Source of the DNA: Streptomyces durmitorensis
GTDB taxonomy: Bacteria; Actinomycetota; Actinomycetes; Streptomycetales; Streptomycetaceae
DNA: 64,000 nucleotides
Direction of reading: 5' to 3'
NCBI RefSeq assembly: GCF_023498005.1
Contig: NZ_CP097289.1
Location: forward strand, 1,054,001 to 1,118,000
Shown: in pieces, positions 33,682-45,866 of the stretch
How positions within the stretch are numbered: position 1 is the stretch's first letter
Layout: every line of letters begins with the position of its first letter
Notes under the pieces: model-generated
The model's database searches: none
Seen by the model: the letters and a program-made list of their open reading frames with translations, nothing else
What the model was told of the DNA's origin: nothing
Made by a program: the position numbers and the translations under genes

Positions 33682-34518
33682 TCAAGAGTGCGTGAAGCCG
33701 GGCTGTCGCTTCTCGACGAAGGCGGCCATCCCCTCCTTCTGGTCCGCGGTCGCGAACACGGCGTGGAAAAGGCGGCGTTCGAAGCGGACGCCCTCCGCGA
33801 GGGTCGTCTCGAAGGCGCGTGACACCGCCTCCTTCGCCATCATCGCGACGGGCAGGGACATCCCCGCGACGGTCTCGGCGACGGCGAGTGCCTCGCCGAC
33901 GAGATCACCGGCGGGCACCACCCGGGAGACGAGCCCGGCCCGCTCAGCCTCGTCGGCGTCCATGGTCCTGCCGGTCAGACACATCTCCATGGCCTTGGCC
34001 TTCCCCACCGCTCGGGTCAGCCGCTGCGAGCCGCCGATGCCGGGGATGACGCCCAGTTTGATCTCGGGCTGTCCGAACACGGCGGTGTCGGCGGCCAGCA
34101 GGATGTCGCACAGCATGGCCAGCTCGCAGCCTCCGCCGAGCGCGTAACCAGAGACGGCCGCGACCGTCGGCGTGCGCAGCGCCCCGAGCCGGTCCCAGGC
34201 GGTGAACCAGTCGCTGAGGTACATGTCCATGTAGCTCTGGGGCCGCATCTCCTTGATGTCGGCCCCGGCGGCGAACGCCTTCGGTGATCCGGTGAGGACG
34301 ATGCAGCCGATGCCCGGGTCCCGGTCCAGGTCAGCCGTCGCGGCGACGATCTCGTTCATCACTTGGAGGTTGAGTGCGTTCAGGGACTTGGGGCGGTCGA
34401 GCGTGAGCAGCGCGGTGCGGCCTTTCCGCTCGATGCGGATCGTCTCGTACGACTCCGTGGCCTCAGCCGTCTCCGCGGTCTCCGCGGTCTCCGTGGTCTC
34501 CGTGGTCTCCGTGGTCAT
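33682..34518 (-). CDS. Enoyl-CoA hydratase (crotonase family)
   Basis: This 278-residue protein has the crotonase signatures [11 protein letters not shown] (oxyanion hole) and [42 protein letters not shown], including the Glu pair of true hydratases. In this operon it probably hydrates methacrylyl-CoA to 3-hydroxyisobutyryl-CoA in valine degradation. The first ~20 residues are a Thr-Glu repeat (9-nt units at 34469-34513) not part of the fold. It overlaps mmsB by ATGA and is last in the operon. Confidence 0.9.
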   Translation of the reverse strand: MTTETTETTETAETAETAEATESYETIRIERKGRTALLTLDRPKSLNALNLQVMNEIVAATADLDRDPGIGCIVLTGSPKAFAAGADIKEMRPQSYMDMYLSDWFTAWDRLGALRTPTVAAVSGYALGGGCELAMLCDILLAADTAVFGQPEIKLGVIPGIGGSQRLTRAVGKAKAMEMCLTGRTMDADEAERAGLVSRVVPAGDLVGEALAVAETVAGMSLPVAMMAKEAVSRAFETTLAEGVRFERRLFHAVFATADQKEGMAAFVEKRQPGFTHS

Positions 34519-35435
34519 GCGTCGTCCCCGTCCCCTGCCTTGTGGTGCCTGATGGTGTTGACGATCCCGGAGAAGTCCTGGTCCGCTCCGGCTCCCTGCG
34601 CGTAAGTGGCGTACAACTCAGCCGCCTTGAGGCCGAGTTGGGCGTCGATCCCACTGGCTGCAAGGGCGTTGGCCGCCAGGCCGAGGTCCTTGGCCATCAG
34701 CGGGGCGGCGAACCCGGGGCGGTAGTCGCGGTTGGCGGGGCTGCCCGGGACGGGGCCCGGCACCGGACAGTTGACGGTCAGGGCCCAGCACTGGCCGGAC
34801 GCGGTCGACGCCACGTCGAACAGGGCCTGAGGGGAGAGGCCGAGGCTCTCGCCGAGTACGAACGCCTCGCTCACCGCGATCATCGAGACCCCGAGGATCA
34901 TGTTGTTGCAGATCTTCGCGGCCTGACCCGCGCCGGGCCCGCCGCAGTGCACCGCCTTCCTGCCCATGACCGTCAGGAGCGGCTCGGCCTCGGCGAACTC
35001 GGCTTCGCCGCCGCCCGCCATGAAGGTGAGCGTGCCGGCCTCGGCGCCCACCACTCCCCCGGAGACCGGGGCGTCCAGCGTCCGCATCCCGGCCGCGACC
35101 GCAGCCTCGTGCGCGCTGCGCGCGTCGGCCACGTCGATGGTCGAGCAGTCGATGAACAGCGTGCCCGGCCGCGCGGCGGCCAGGAGCCCCTCCTCGCGGT
35201 AGAGGCCGAGCACGTGCCGTCCCGCGGGCAGCATGGTGATCACCACGTCCGCCGCCGCTGCGGCCCGTGCCGATGATCCGGCCGCCTCCACGCCGTTCTC
35301 GACGGCCGCGGTGAGCAGGTCGGGCATCAGGTCGTGGCCGAGGACGCGATGCCCCGCCCCGGCGAGGTTGGCGGCCATCGGACCGCCCATGTGACCTAGG
35401 CCGATGAATCCGATCGTGCGCTTGCCGTTCACCAC
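34515..35435 (-). CDS. mmsB: 3-hydroxyisobutyrate dehydrogenase
   Basis: This 306-residue protein has the Rossmann motif [16 protein letters not shown], the substrate motif [16 protein letters not shown] and the catalytic-Lys motif [13 protein letters not shown], all typical of the beta-hydroxyacid dehydrogenases. It oxidises 3-hydroxyisobutyrate to methylmalonate semialdehyde. The start is GTG at 35435 (or 35432), with AGGAGGTGG upstream; it overlaps the preceding stop by a few bases. Confidence 0.93.
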   Translation of the reverse strand: MVNGKRTIGFIGLGHMGGPMAANLAGAGHRVLGHDLMPDLLTAAVENGVEAAGSSARAAAAADVVITMLPAGRHVLGLYREEGLLAAARPGTLFIDCSTIDVADARSAHEAAVAAGMRTLDAPVSGGVVGAEAGTLTFMAGGGEAEFAEAEPLLTVMGRKAVHCGGPGAGQAAKICNNMILGVSMIAVSEAFVLGESLGLSPQALFDVASTASGQCWALTVNCPVPGPVPGSPANRDYRPGFAAPLMAKDLGLAANALAASGIDAQLGLKAAELYATYAQGAGADQDFSGIVNTIRHHKAGDGDDA

Positions 35436-36496
35436 GCCACCTCCTGTGGGGCCGAGGCCAGGTCGAGTTCGCCTCCGGCGGGCGGGGCGAAGTAGCGCTC
35501 CACGTCCGCGCCGCCGACCTCGGCCAGGGTGGCCGGGGCCCAGCGGGGGCTGCGGTCCTTGTCGATGACCTGGGCGCGGATCCCCTCGGCCAGGTCGTGC
35601 GAGGCGAGCGCGGCGCAGGAGATCCGGTACTCCTGCTCCAGGACGCGCTCCAACGGGCCGAGCCGCCGTGCGCAGCGCAGTGCGGCGAGCGTGACCTTCA
35701 GGGCGGTGGGCGACTTGGCGGCGAGGGTGTCGGCCGCCTCCGCGGCGGCGCGTGCTCCATGGCCGCGCAGCCGGGCGAAGATCTCCTCCACCGTGCCGGC
35801 GGCGTAGCAGTCGTCGATCCAGGAGCGATGCCCGGCCAGCTCACCGTGCGGCACCTGGCGCACGTAAGGCCGGAGCGCGTCCCACACCGGTCGCGCGGCG
35901 AGGTCGTCGAGGAGCCGGGGCAGGTCCCCGCTGGGCACGAAATGGTCGGCGAGCCCGCAGAGCAAGGCGTCGCCCGCGCCGATCTGTGCGCCGGTGAGCG
36001 CCAGATGGGTGCCCAGTTCACCGGGCGCGAGGGCCAGCAGGTAGGTGCCGCCCACATCGGGCGCGAAGCCGATGCCGGTCTCCGGCATCGCGATGCGGGA
36101 GCGCTCGGTGACGATGCGGACGTCGCCGTGCGCGGAGACACCGACGCCGCCGCCCATCACGATCCCGTCCATCAGGGCGACGTACGGCTTGGGGTAGCGG
36201 GCGATGCGGGCGTTGAGCCGGTACTCGTCGCGCCAGAAGTCGGCGGATGCGGTCGTCCCGGCGCGCGCGTCCTCGTAGATGGAGCGGATGTCGCCGCCCG
36301 CGCACAGGCCGCGTCCGCCCGCGCCTTGGATGATCACGGTCTGTACGTCCGGGTCGTCCTCCCAGGCGGTGAGCGCCTCGTCGACGCGCCGCACCATGGC
36401 GTGAGTGAGGGCGTTGAGGGCCTGGGGCCGGTTGAGCGTGAGGTGGGCCGCGTGGCCCTCGGTACGGAGCAGGACGAAGTCCTCGGCCGCGGTCAC
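35429..36496 (-). CDS. 3-hydroxyisobutyryl-CoA hydrolase
   Basis: This 355-residue crotonase-family protein is longer than hydratases and has the HIBYL-CoA hydrolase motifs GRGLCAGGDIRSIYEDA and MPETGIGFAPDVGGTYLLA, with the E-x-x-I-G-x-x-P-D-V-G-G box. It releases free 3-hydroxyisobutyrate for MmsB. The GTG at 36496 overlaps the acyl-CoA dehydrogenase stop (GTGA). A longer frame to 37549 is only the dehydrogenase read out of frame. Confidence 0.9.
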   Translation of the reverse strand: MTAAEDFVLLRTEGHAAHLTLNRPQALNALTHAMVRRVDEALTAWEDDPDVQTVIIQGAGGRGLCAGGDIRSIYEDARAGTTASADFWRDEYRLNARIARYPKPYVALMDGIVMGGGVGVSAHGDVRIVTERSRIAMPETGIGFAPDVGGTYLLALAPGELGTHLALTGAQIGAGDALLCGLADHFVPSGDLPRLLDDLAARPVWDALRPYVRQVPHGELAGHRSWIDDCYAAGTVEEIFARLRGHGARAAAEAADTLAAKSPTALKVTLAALRCARRLGPLERVLEQEYRISCAALASHDLAEGIRAQVIDKDRSPRWAPATLAEVGGADVERYFAPPAGGELDLASAPQEVAW

Positions 36497-37646
36497 CGCA
36501 GCGGCTCCGTCAGGCCTCGGGCCACGATGACGCGCATGATCTCGTTGGTTCCTTCCAGGATCTGGTGGACGCGGAGGTCGCGGACGATCTTCTCGATGCC
36601 GTACTCGTTCAAGTAGCCGTAGCCTCCGTGGAGTTGCAGGGCACGATCGGCGACGGAGTAGCCGGTGTCGGTGGCGAAGCGTTTGGCCATCGCGCACAGC
36701 TGCGGCGCCTGTGGGTCCCGGCGGTCCAGGGCCTGGGCGGCCTGGTGGACCAGGGCGCGGGCGGCGGCGAGTTCGGTCGCCATGTCGGCGAGGCGGAACT
36801 GCAGGCCCTGCGCGTCGAGGAGCCGGGCGCCGAAGGCCTCCCGGTCGGCGAGGTACGACAGGCTCTTGTTGAGGGCGCTGCGGGCGCCGCCCAGGGAGCA
36901 GGCGGCGATGCCGAGCCTGCCGCCGTTCAGGCCGCTCATGGCGATGCGGAAGCCGTCGCCCACAGGGCCGAGCAGCCGGTCGGCGGGCACCCGCACGCCG
37001 TCGAGGACGACCTGCCGGGTGGGCTGGGCGTTCCAGCCCATCTTCTTCTCGTTGGGGCCGAACGAGAGCCCGGGATCGTCTCGTTCGACGACGAACGCGG
37101 AGATCCCGCGGGGCCCTTCTGCGTCGGTGCGCGCCATGACGACGTACACCTGCGCGGCGCCCGCACCGGAGATGAACTGCTTGACCCCGCTCAGGACATA
37201 GTCGTCGCCGTCGCGCACGGCCCGGGTGCGCAGGGAACCGGCATCCGATCCGGCGCCCGGTTCGGTGAGGCAGTAGCTGCCGAGATCGTCCATGGAGCAC
37301 AGGCGGGGCAGCCACCGTGCCCGTTGCTCCTGGTCGCCGTAGGTGTCGATCATCCAGGCGACCATGTTGTGGATGGAGAGGTAGCCCGCGATGGACGGGC
37401 AGCCGGAGGCGAGTGCCTCGAAGACGAGGACACCGTCGGCCCGGGTCAGACCGCTGCCGCCCGCGTCCTCCCGTACGTACACGCCGCCGAGCCCGAGCCC
37501 GGCCGCCTTGCGCAGTACGTCGAGGGGGAAGTGCTTGTCCTGGTCCCACTGCACGGCGCGGGGGGCCAGATGGTCCTCCGCGAAGTCGAGCGTGGTCTCG
37601 ACGAGGGCCTGTTGGTCCTGGCTGAGCGAGGTGGTGGTCATGGCGC

Positions 37647-37650
<4 letters not shown>
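36493..37650 (-). CDS. Acyl-CoA dehydrogenase, probably isobutyryl-CoA
   Basis: This 385-residue flavoprotein has the usual signatures CLTEPGAGSDAGSLRTRAV and, near the C-terminus, LHGGYGYLNEYGIEKIVRDL followed by RVHQILEGTNEIMRVI with the catalytic Glu. In this operon it should oxidise isobutyryl-CoA to methacrylyl-CoA. The ATG at 37650 overlaps the mmsA stop (ATGA); a second Met three codons later is possible. Confidence 0.9.
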
Positions 37651-39146
<1,496 letters not shown>

Positions 39147-39405
39147 GGGTGCCTGCTCTCGTCAGGTGAGATCCGGGGACGGCACGGCGAGCCGCCGGCG
39201 GGGCGCACGGGTGTGTGCGCTGCCGGTGCGAGCCGTGGGACAGCGGACGTCGGGACCGTCAGGCGTGGATCGGGACCGCCTGGGGTCGCGAAGTCCTATG
39301 AGCGCGTGCTGAGTTGCGTGCGCTCCGCCGGATCACCAGGGTCGTGGGTACGGACCGGTGCCATGCGTGTCTGCTCCATCCTCGTGGACAACACGGAACA
39401 TTCCG

Positions 39406-39552
39406 CGGCCGGTATCCTGACTCCCGGATCTGCGCGCGCCGCCCGCCTTCCCGGCAGACCTCGCCAGTGGCGTGTGGATGACAGCACACTCCCCGGTCAC
39501 AGTGGCGGGACCGTGCCGGATTCACACCGACTTCCCTGCACCGCGGACCTTG
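39406..39552 (-). ncRNA. Cobalamin riboswitch upstream of the mmsA operon
   Basis: On the minus strand: GGGAAGTCGGTGTGAATCCG, GGTCCCGCCACTGTGACCGG (with GGAG following), GCCACTGGCGAGG, GCCGGGAAGGCGGGC and the B12 box AGTCAGGATACC (39410-39424). The order and spacing fit RF00174. The first gene downstream in this orientation is mmsA (start 39146). Between them is 250 nt with no good gene; a 27-codon frame starting MEQTRMAPV overlaps it but has no support. The expression platform is not evident, so the regulated gene is inferred from position. Confidence 0.92.
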
Positions 39553-39561
39553 TGCCACGAA

Positions 39562-39590
39562 CATATAGTTGGACGTCCTAGTAAGTCCAC
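39562..39590 (-). promoter_or_regulatory. Probable promoter/operator of the riboswitch-mmsA transcript
   Basis: On the minus strand, GTGGAC and TATATG are separated by 17 nt, a plausible -35/-10 pair in an unusually AT-rich patch. Between them lies the palindrome GGACGTCC, with a further CTTACT/AGTAAG-like flank. The riboswitch starts just downstream. A repressor may bind the GGACGTCC core. Confidence 0.45.
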
Positions 39591-39623
39591 CCCCCTCGGC
39601 CCGCCCCTCAGTCGGCCCGCCCC

Positions 39624-41042
39624 TCAGTCGGCGCGCGCCTCCTCCCCGGCCACGGGGTAGGGCACGAAGGTGCTGCTGTTCTCGTCGATCGCGAGGCGCC
39701 GGTCCAGCGGGGGAACCGCCCGCTGGGGGCAGTCGGTGCGTTCGCACAGGCGGCAGCCCATGCCGATGGGCACGGCGGACGAGGCGCTGTCGAGGTCGAG
39801 GCCGTCCGAGTAGACGAGCCGTGCGGCGTGGCGGATCTCGCAGCCGAGGCCGATGGCGAACGTCTTGCCGGGCTCGCCCCAGCCGCCGCGGTGCCGGGTG
39901 ACCGCACGGGCGGTCCACAGGAAACGCTGGCCGTCCGGCATGGACGCGACCTGGACATGGATGCGGCCGGGCGCGGCGAACGCCTCGTACACGTTCCACA
40001 GCGGGCAGGTGCCGCCCGCGCGGGAGAAGTGGAACGCGGTGGCGGACTGCCGCTTCGACATGTTGCCCGCCCGGTCGACCCGGACGAAGGAGAAGGGCAC
40101 GCCGCGCAGCCGGGAGCGCTGCAGGGTGCTGAGCCGGTGGCAGATCGTCTCGTAGCCCAGGCCGAAATGGTCGGTGAGCCGCTCGATGTCGTAGCGGAAC
40201 TCCTCCGCGGCCGCGTGGAAGCGGCGGTAGGGCAGGATCAGCGCGGCCGCGAAGTAGTTGGCGATCCCGATGCGGGCCAGCGGCCAGGCCGCGGCCTCCT
40301 GACCGAAGTCCTCCGACGCGAGGGCGGAGACCTCGTCCGCGTACTCCAGGAGCGCGAGCTGGGTGGCCATCCGGAACGCCTGCTGGCCGGGGCGCAGCCG
40401 GTTGGAGAGGTGCAGGACCCGGGCCGTCGGGTCGTAGTGGTGCAGGAGTCGGTCGGCGTCCGCGGCCAGGCGCACCCCGTGGCGCTCGGCGAGGCGCGCG
40501 GACAGGGCGCGTACGACCTCACCGGGACGTACACCGATCTCGGCTGCGAACTGTTCGGCGGCGAGATCGATGTCGTGCAGGTAGTTCTGGCGCCGGTAGA
40601 AGAACTCGCGGATCTCCTCGTGCGCGGAACGGGGCTGCGCCACCGCTGCCGGACCGCGCCCCTCCGCGGCCTCGGAGAGCTGTTCGGTGAGGTGCTGGTT
40701 CCGGCGGCCGAGGTCCACCAGGACCGTCGCCACTGCGGGCATGCGCGATGCCAGGTCCGAGAGGTCGGAGGCGGACACCCGGCCCGCCGAGACCTCGCCG
40801 GTCAGGGCGTCCCGCAGGTCGGCCACCAGACGGCTGGTGTCGCGCGCGGAGAAGAAGCCCGGGTCGACGCCGAACGCCTCCGTGAGCCGCAGCAGCACGG
40901 GCACGGTCAGCGGCCGGGAGTCGTGTTCCATCTGGTTCAGATAGCTCGGCGAGATGGCCAGGGCACGGGCCAGGTCGGCCTGGCTCATGCGGCGCTCCTC
41001 CCGCAGCCGTCGCAGCCGCGTTCCCGCGTACGTCTTGCTCAC
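39624..41042 (-). CDS. RamB/ScfR-type XRE regulator of short-chain acyl metabolism
   Basis: This 472-residue protein has an XRE helix-turn-helix at about 8-62 (RLRRLREERRMSQADLARAL; SPSYLNQMEHDSRPLT), a central IrrE/DUF955-like domain (about 150-300, EFAAEIGVRPG-type region) and a C-terminal domain with cysteines (GTCPLWN; GLGCEIRH; GCRLCERTDCPQRA). This is the RamB/PrpR/ScfR architecture, which controls acetate, propionate and glyoxylate genes in actinobacteria. It is divergent from aceA with 381 bp between, and next to the valine operon. Confidence 0.9.
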   Translation of the reverse strand: MSKTYAGTRLRRLREERRMSQADLARALAISPSYLNQMEHDSRPLTVPVLLRLTEAFGVDPGFFSARDTSRLVADLRDALTGEVSAGRVSASDLSDLASRMPAVATVLVDLGRRNQHLTEQLSEAAEGRGPAAVAQPRSAHEEIREFFYRRQNYLHDIDLAAEQFAAEIGVRPGEVVRALSARLAERHGVRLAADADRLLHHYDPTARVLHLSNRLRPGQQAFRMATQLALLEYADEVSALASEDFGQEAAAWPLARIGIANYFAAALILPYRRFHAAAEEFRYDIERLTDHFGLGYETICHRLSTLQRSRLRGVPFSFVRVDRAGNMSKRQSATAFHFSRAGGTCPLWNVYEAFAAPGRIHVQVASMPDGQRFLWTARAVTRHRGGWGEPGKTFAIGLGCEIRHAARLVYSDGLDLDSASSAVPIGMGCRLCERTDCPQRAVPPLDRRLAIDENSSTFVPYPVAGEEARAD

Positions 41043-41126
41043 CCGTGGCTCCTGCCCGTCCGGTCACGATCGTCGGCACTGCCCGTGATGGTAGCCACGC
41101 GGACGAGAACTGCGGGCTTAACAAGA

Positions 41127-41195
41127 TTGGCAAAACGGCGAAGGAAGATGCGCAGAACTTGGCATCTTTCCCCGCTTGTTGGCACTGAGTGCCGA
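41127..41195. promoter_or_regulatory. Three TTGGCA motifs between RamB-like gene and aceA
   Basis: TTGGCAAAA (41127-41135), AACTTGGCA (41156-41164) and TTGGCACTGAGTGCC (41179-41193, an inverted repeat) cluster in the intergenic region. The first, read on the other strand as TTTTGCCAA, is one mismatch from the half of the RamB consensus that I recall (AAATTTGCAAA-like). Control of aceA by the divergent regulator is likely but not shown. The remainder of 41043-41423 shows no gene. Confidence 0.4.
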
Positions 41196-41423
41196 TGCCA
41201 GAGTCGTACCGCGGCCCGCCGGACTCCGTCGGGCGGATCGGAAACGGGGCACGACTCAATGCCCTGACGTCGGTGATCCCGACCCTTCCGCCCGGCTCGG
41301 CGGCATTGCTCGGATCGCTCACCACGGAGCTGGCGGGCCGCACTCTCAATACGTCCGGCACTCTGTGCCATTGATTCGCACAGTTCACGATTTCCTTAGT
41401 TCACGAGTTCCCAGGAGACGGTC

Positions 41424-42713
41424 ATGGCACAGGCAGGGACGACGACGGCAACGGCCCAGGAGCTTGCTCAGCGGTGGGCTACCGACGCCCGCTGGAACGG
41501 GATCGAGCGCACCTACACCGCCGACGACGTGGTCAGGCTCTCCGGCAGCGTCCGCGAGGAGCACACCCTCGCCCGGCGCGGCGCCGAGCGGCTGTGGCGG
41601 CAGCTGCACGAGCAGGACTACATCCACGCGCTCGGCGCCCTGACCGGCGGCCAGGCGGTCCAGCAGGTCAAGGCCGGCCTTCAGGCGATCTACCTGTCCG
41701 GCTGGCAGGTGGCCGCCGACGCCAACCAGGCCGGGCACACCTACCCCGACCAGTCGCTCTACCCGGCCAACTCGGTGCCGCAGGTGATCCGTCGGATCAA
41801 CAACGCGCTGCTGCGCGCCGACCAGATCGCCACCGCCGAGGGCGGCGAGGACACCACCGACTGGCTCGCGCCGATCGTCGCCGACGCCGAGGCGGGCTTC
41901 GGCGGACCGCTCAACGCCTTCGAGCTGACCAAGGCGATGATCGCCGCGGGCGCCGCCGGTATCCACTACGAGGACCAGCTGGCCTCCGAGAAGAAGTGCG
42001 GCCACCTGGGCGGAAAGGTCCTCGTGCCCACCGGCCAGCACATCCGCACCCTCAACGCCGCCCGCCTGGCCGCCGACATCGCCGATGTGCCGACGCTGAT
42101 CGTGGCCCGCACCGACGCCCTCGCGGCGAACCTGCTGACCAGCGATGTCGACGAGCGCGACGCGCGGTTCGTCACGGGCGAGCGCACCGCCGAGGGCTTC
42201 TACCGGGTGCAGAACGGCATGGCGCCCGTCATCGCCCGCGGCCTCGCCTACGCCCCGTACGCGGACCTCATCTGGGTCGAGACCGGCACCCCTGACCTCG
42301 CGCAGGCCCGTGAGTTCGCCGAGGCCATCCACGCCGAGCACCCCGACCAGATGCTCGCCTACAACTGCTCGCCCTCGTTCAACTGGCGTGCCGCCCTGGA
42401 CGACGACCAGATCGCCAAGTTCCAGCGCGAGCTGGGCGCCATGGGCTACCGCTTCCAGTTCATCACCCTGGCCGGCTTCCACTCCCTCAACCACGGCATG
42501 TTCGACCTGGCCCGCGGCTACGCCGAGCACGGCATGACCGCCTATGTCGACCTCCAGGAGCGCGAGTTCGCCGCGCAGGCGCAGGGCTTCACCGCCGTCA
42601 GGCACCAGCGCGAGGTCGGCACCGGCTACTTCGACCAGGTGTCCACCGCCGTCAACCCCGCCTCCTCGACGACGGCGCTGTCCGGTTCCACCGAGGAAGA
42701 GCAGTTCCACTAG
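41424..42713 (+). CDS. aceA: Isocitrate lyase
   Basis: This 429-residue enzyme cleaves isocitrate to succinate and glyoxylate, the first step of the glyoxylate bypass. The signature [13 protein letters not shown] (catalytic Cys, about residue 193), [20 protein letters not shown] and YNCSPSFNW are diagnostic. A GGAG lies about 9 bases before the ATG. aceB follows 123 bp downstream. Confidence 0.97.
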   Translation: MAQAGTTTATAQELAQRWATDARWNGIERTYTADDVVRLSGSVREEHTLARRGAERLWRQLHEQDYIHALGALTGGQAVQQVKAGLQAIYLSGWQVAADANQAGHTYPDQSLYPANSVPQVIRRINNALLRADQIATAEGGEDTTDWLAPIVADAEAGFGGPLNAFELTKAMIAAGAAGIHYEDQLASEKKCGHLGGKVLVPTGQHIRTLNAARLAADIADVPTLIVARTDALAANLLTSDVDERDARFVTGERTAEGFYRVQNGMAPVIARGLAYAPYADLIWVETGTPDLAQAREFAEAIHAEHPDQMLAYNCSPSFNWRAALDDDQIAKFQRELGAMGYRFQFITLAGFHSLNHGMFDLARGYAEHGMTAYVDLQEREFAAQAQGFTAVRHQREVGTGYFDQVSTAVNPASSTTALSGSTEEEQFH

Positions 42714-42756
42714 ACGCTTCACTGGATCACCGCCATCTCATCCGCGGGCCGGTGGG

Positions 42757-42792
42757 GGCTTGGCGCGCAGCTCCCCGCGCCCCTTACGGGGC
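42757..42792 (+). repeat. Common Streptomyces intergenic GC-rich repeat
   Basis: TTGGCGCGCAGCTCCCCGCG followed by CCCCTTACGGGGC is a variant of the short dispersed sequence (GCGCAGTTCCCCGCGCCCC, then TTTCGGGGC) familiar between Streptomyces genes. The last part can form a CCCC-TTAC-GGGG stem and may act as a terminator or processing site between aceA and aceB. Confidence 0.6.
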
Positions 42793-42836
42793 CTCCACCG
42801 TCCCGTAGATCCGTACCCCCCTGTTGAGGAGACCGC

Positions 42837-44425
<1,589 letters not shown>

Positions 44426-44429
<4 letters not shown>

Positions 44430-45295
44430 CCATGGCCATCCGGCGGGTCGGTGTGGTGGGCGGGGGCCAGATGGGCGCCGGGATCGCCGAGGTGTGTGCC
44501 CGCGCCGGCCTGGACACCGTGGTCTGCGAGGCCGACGCCCTCGCCGCACGCGCCGCCGCCGAGCGGGTCACCGTGTCGCTCGAACGCGCCGTCCAGCGCG
44601 GCAAGTTGGACCGCATCGGCGCCGAGGACGCGCTGGCCCGCATGGTCTTCACCGGCAGCCTCGACGACCTGGCCGACCGCCAGCTCGTCGTCGAGGCCGT
44701 CGTGGAGGACACTGCGGCCAAGACGGAGATCTTCACCACCCTGGACAAGGTCGTCGAGGACCCCGAAGCGATCCTGGCCACCAACACCTCCTCCATCCCG
44801 GTCATGCGTCTGGGGATGGCGACCCGGCGTGCCGACCGTGTCCTCGGGCTGCACTTCTTCAACCCCGCCCCCGTGCTTCCCCTGGTCGAGGTCGTGTCCT
44901 CGCTGCACACGGCCGCACGGACCGTCGCCGCCGTCGAGGACTTCGCCACGCACACCCTGGGCAAGACGGTCGTACGGTCCCAGGACAGAGCGGGCTTCGT
45001 CGTGAACGCGCTGCTCGTCCCCTACCTCCTCTCGGCGATCCGGATGACCGAGTCCGGCTTCGCCACGCCCGCCGACGTGGACGCGGGCATGGAGCTGGGC
45101 TGCGCCCACCCGATGGGGCCGCTGAAGCTGGCGGACCTGATCGGCCTCGACACGGTCGCCTCCATCGCGGCATCGCTCTACGAAGAGTTCAAGGAACCCC
45201 TGTACGCCCCGCCGCCGCTGCTCCAGCGCATGGTGGAGGCGGGGCTGCTCGGCCGCAAGAGCGGCCGCGGGTTCCACACCTACGACCGGGGCTGA
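44426..45295 (+). CDS. 3-hydroxybutyryl-CoA dehydrogenase
   Basis: This 289-residue protein has the NAD Rossmann motif VGVVGGGQMGAGIAEVCARA, the ATNTSSIPV segment, the catalytic-His motif LGLHFFNPAPVLPLVEVV and the C-terminal FVVNALLVPYL...GRKSGRGFHTY. It interconverts acetoacetyl-CoA and 3-hydroxybutyryl-CoA, linking fatty acid or PHB breakdown to the glyoxylate cycle. The ATG at 44426 overlaps the aceB stop, preceded by GGAGGGA. Confidence 0.93.
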
Positions 45296-45343
45296 GGGGC
45301 CCGGGTCCGCCGCCGGGCCGAGGGGCCCGCGGCTGCTGTGAGC

Positions 45344-45382
45344 GGGCGCGCGGAACAGAGTGGTGATCTGTTCCGCGCGCCC
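45344..45382 (+). terminator. Terminator of the aceAB-dehydrogenase unit
   Basis: A perfect 16-bp stem (GGGCGCGCGGAACAGA and its complement) with a 7-nt loop lies 48 bp after the dehydrogenase stop and before the metE riboswitch. Confidence 0.85.
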
Positions 45383-45499
45383 TCATGTGCTGATCCAGGT
45401 CCCCGCACGTGTGGATCCGGGTGGGGTCCGTGTCTCACCTCACGGTCCGAAATGTGATCAGTACTGCCCAGGAGGCCGAACACCCTCTAGCCTGACCTG

Positions 45500-45700
45500 T
45501 GCAGCTGGTTCGCCCTGTCCGCCAGGCAGACGCGTCGTAAGAGGGAACCCGGTGGGAATCCGGGACTGCCCCGCAGCGGTGAGTGGGAACGACCGCCGTC
45601 ATACGCACTGGATCCGAGCGCGGATCCGGGAAGCGACGGCCAGTAGGAACCTGCCTCGGCAGGTGTGCCCGCGAGTCCGAAGACCTGCCCGTTGCCCGTA
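45500..45700 (+). ncRNA. Cobalamin riboswitch controlling metE
   Basis: Readable elements are GAGGGAACCCGGTGGGAATC, GACTGCCCCGCAGCGGTGAG, GGGAAGCGACGGCCAGTAGG and the terminal CCGCGAGTCCGAAGACCTGC, the B12-box region. This matches the cobalamin riboswitch family in a variant with GCAGCGGTGAG at the core. About 165 nt separate it from metE. Repression of the B12-independent synthase by B12 is a well-known use. Confidence 0.92.
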
Positions 45701-45866
45701 CGTGACCCCTCACGTACGGACATCCCGGTGACCTCGTGGGCGGGTCGGCGTCAGATCAGGTGGAGCACCGTGCCGCGGGCACGCGTTCGGTCCATCCGGT
45801 TCGTCATCCCTTCGCGTCCGTGTCCCGTCCCGGGATCTCAGGAGTCATCTCGCGAAGGAGATTTCC

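Noticed and set aside
39296..39487. 63-codon minus-strand ORF (and a 27-codon sub-frame MEQTRMAPV)
   Set aside because: Most of it lies within the cobalamin riboswitch; no ribosome site or family resemblance.
45500..45700. ORFs of 78-123 codons over the metE leader
   Set aside because: They coincide with the conserved cobalamin riboswitch core, which explains the sequence better than coding.
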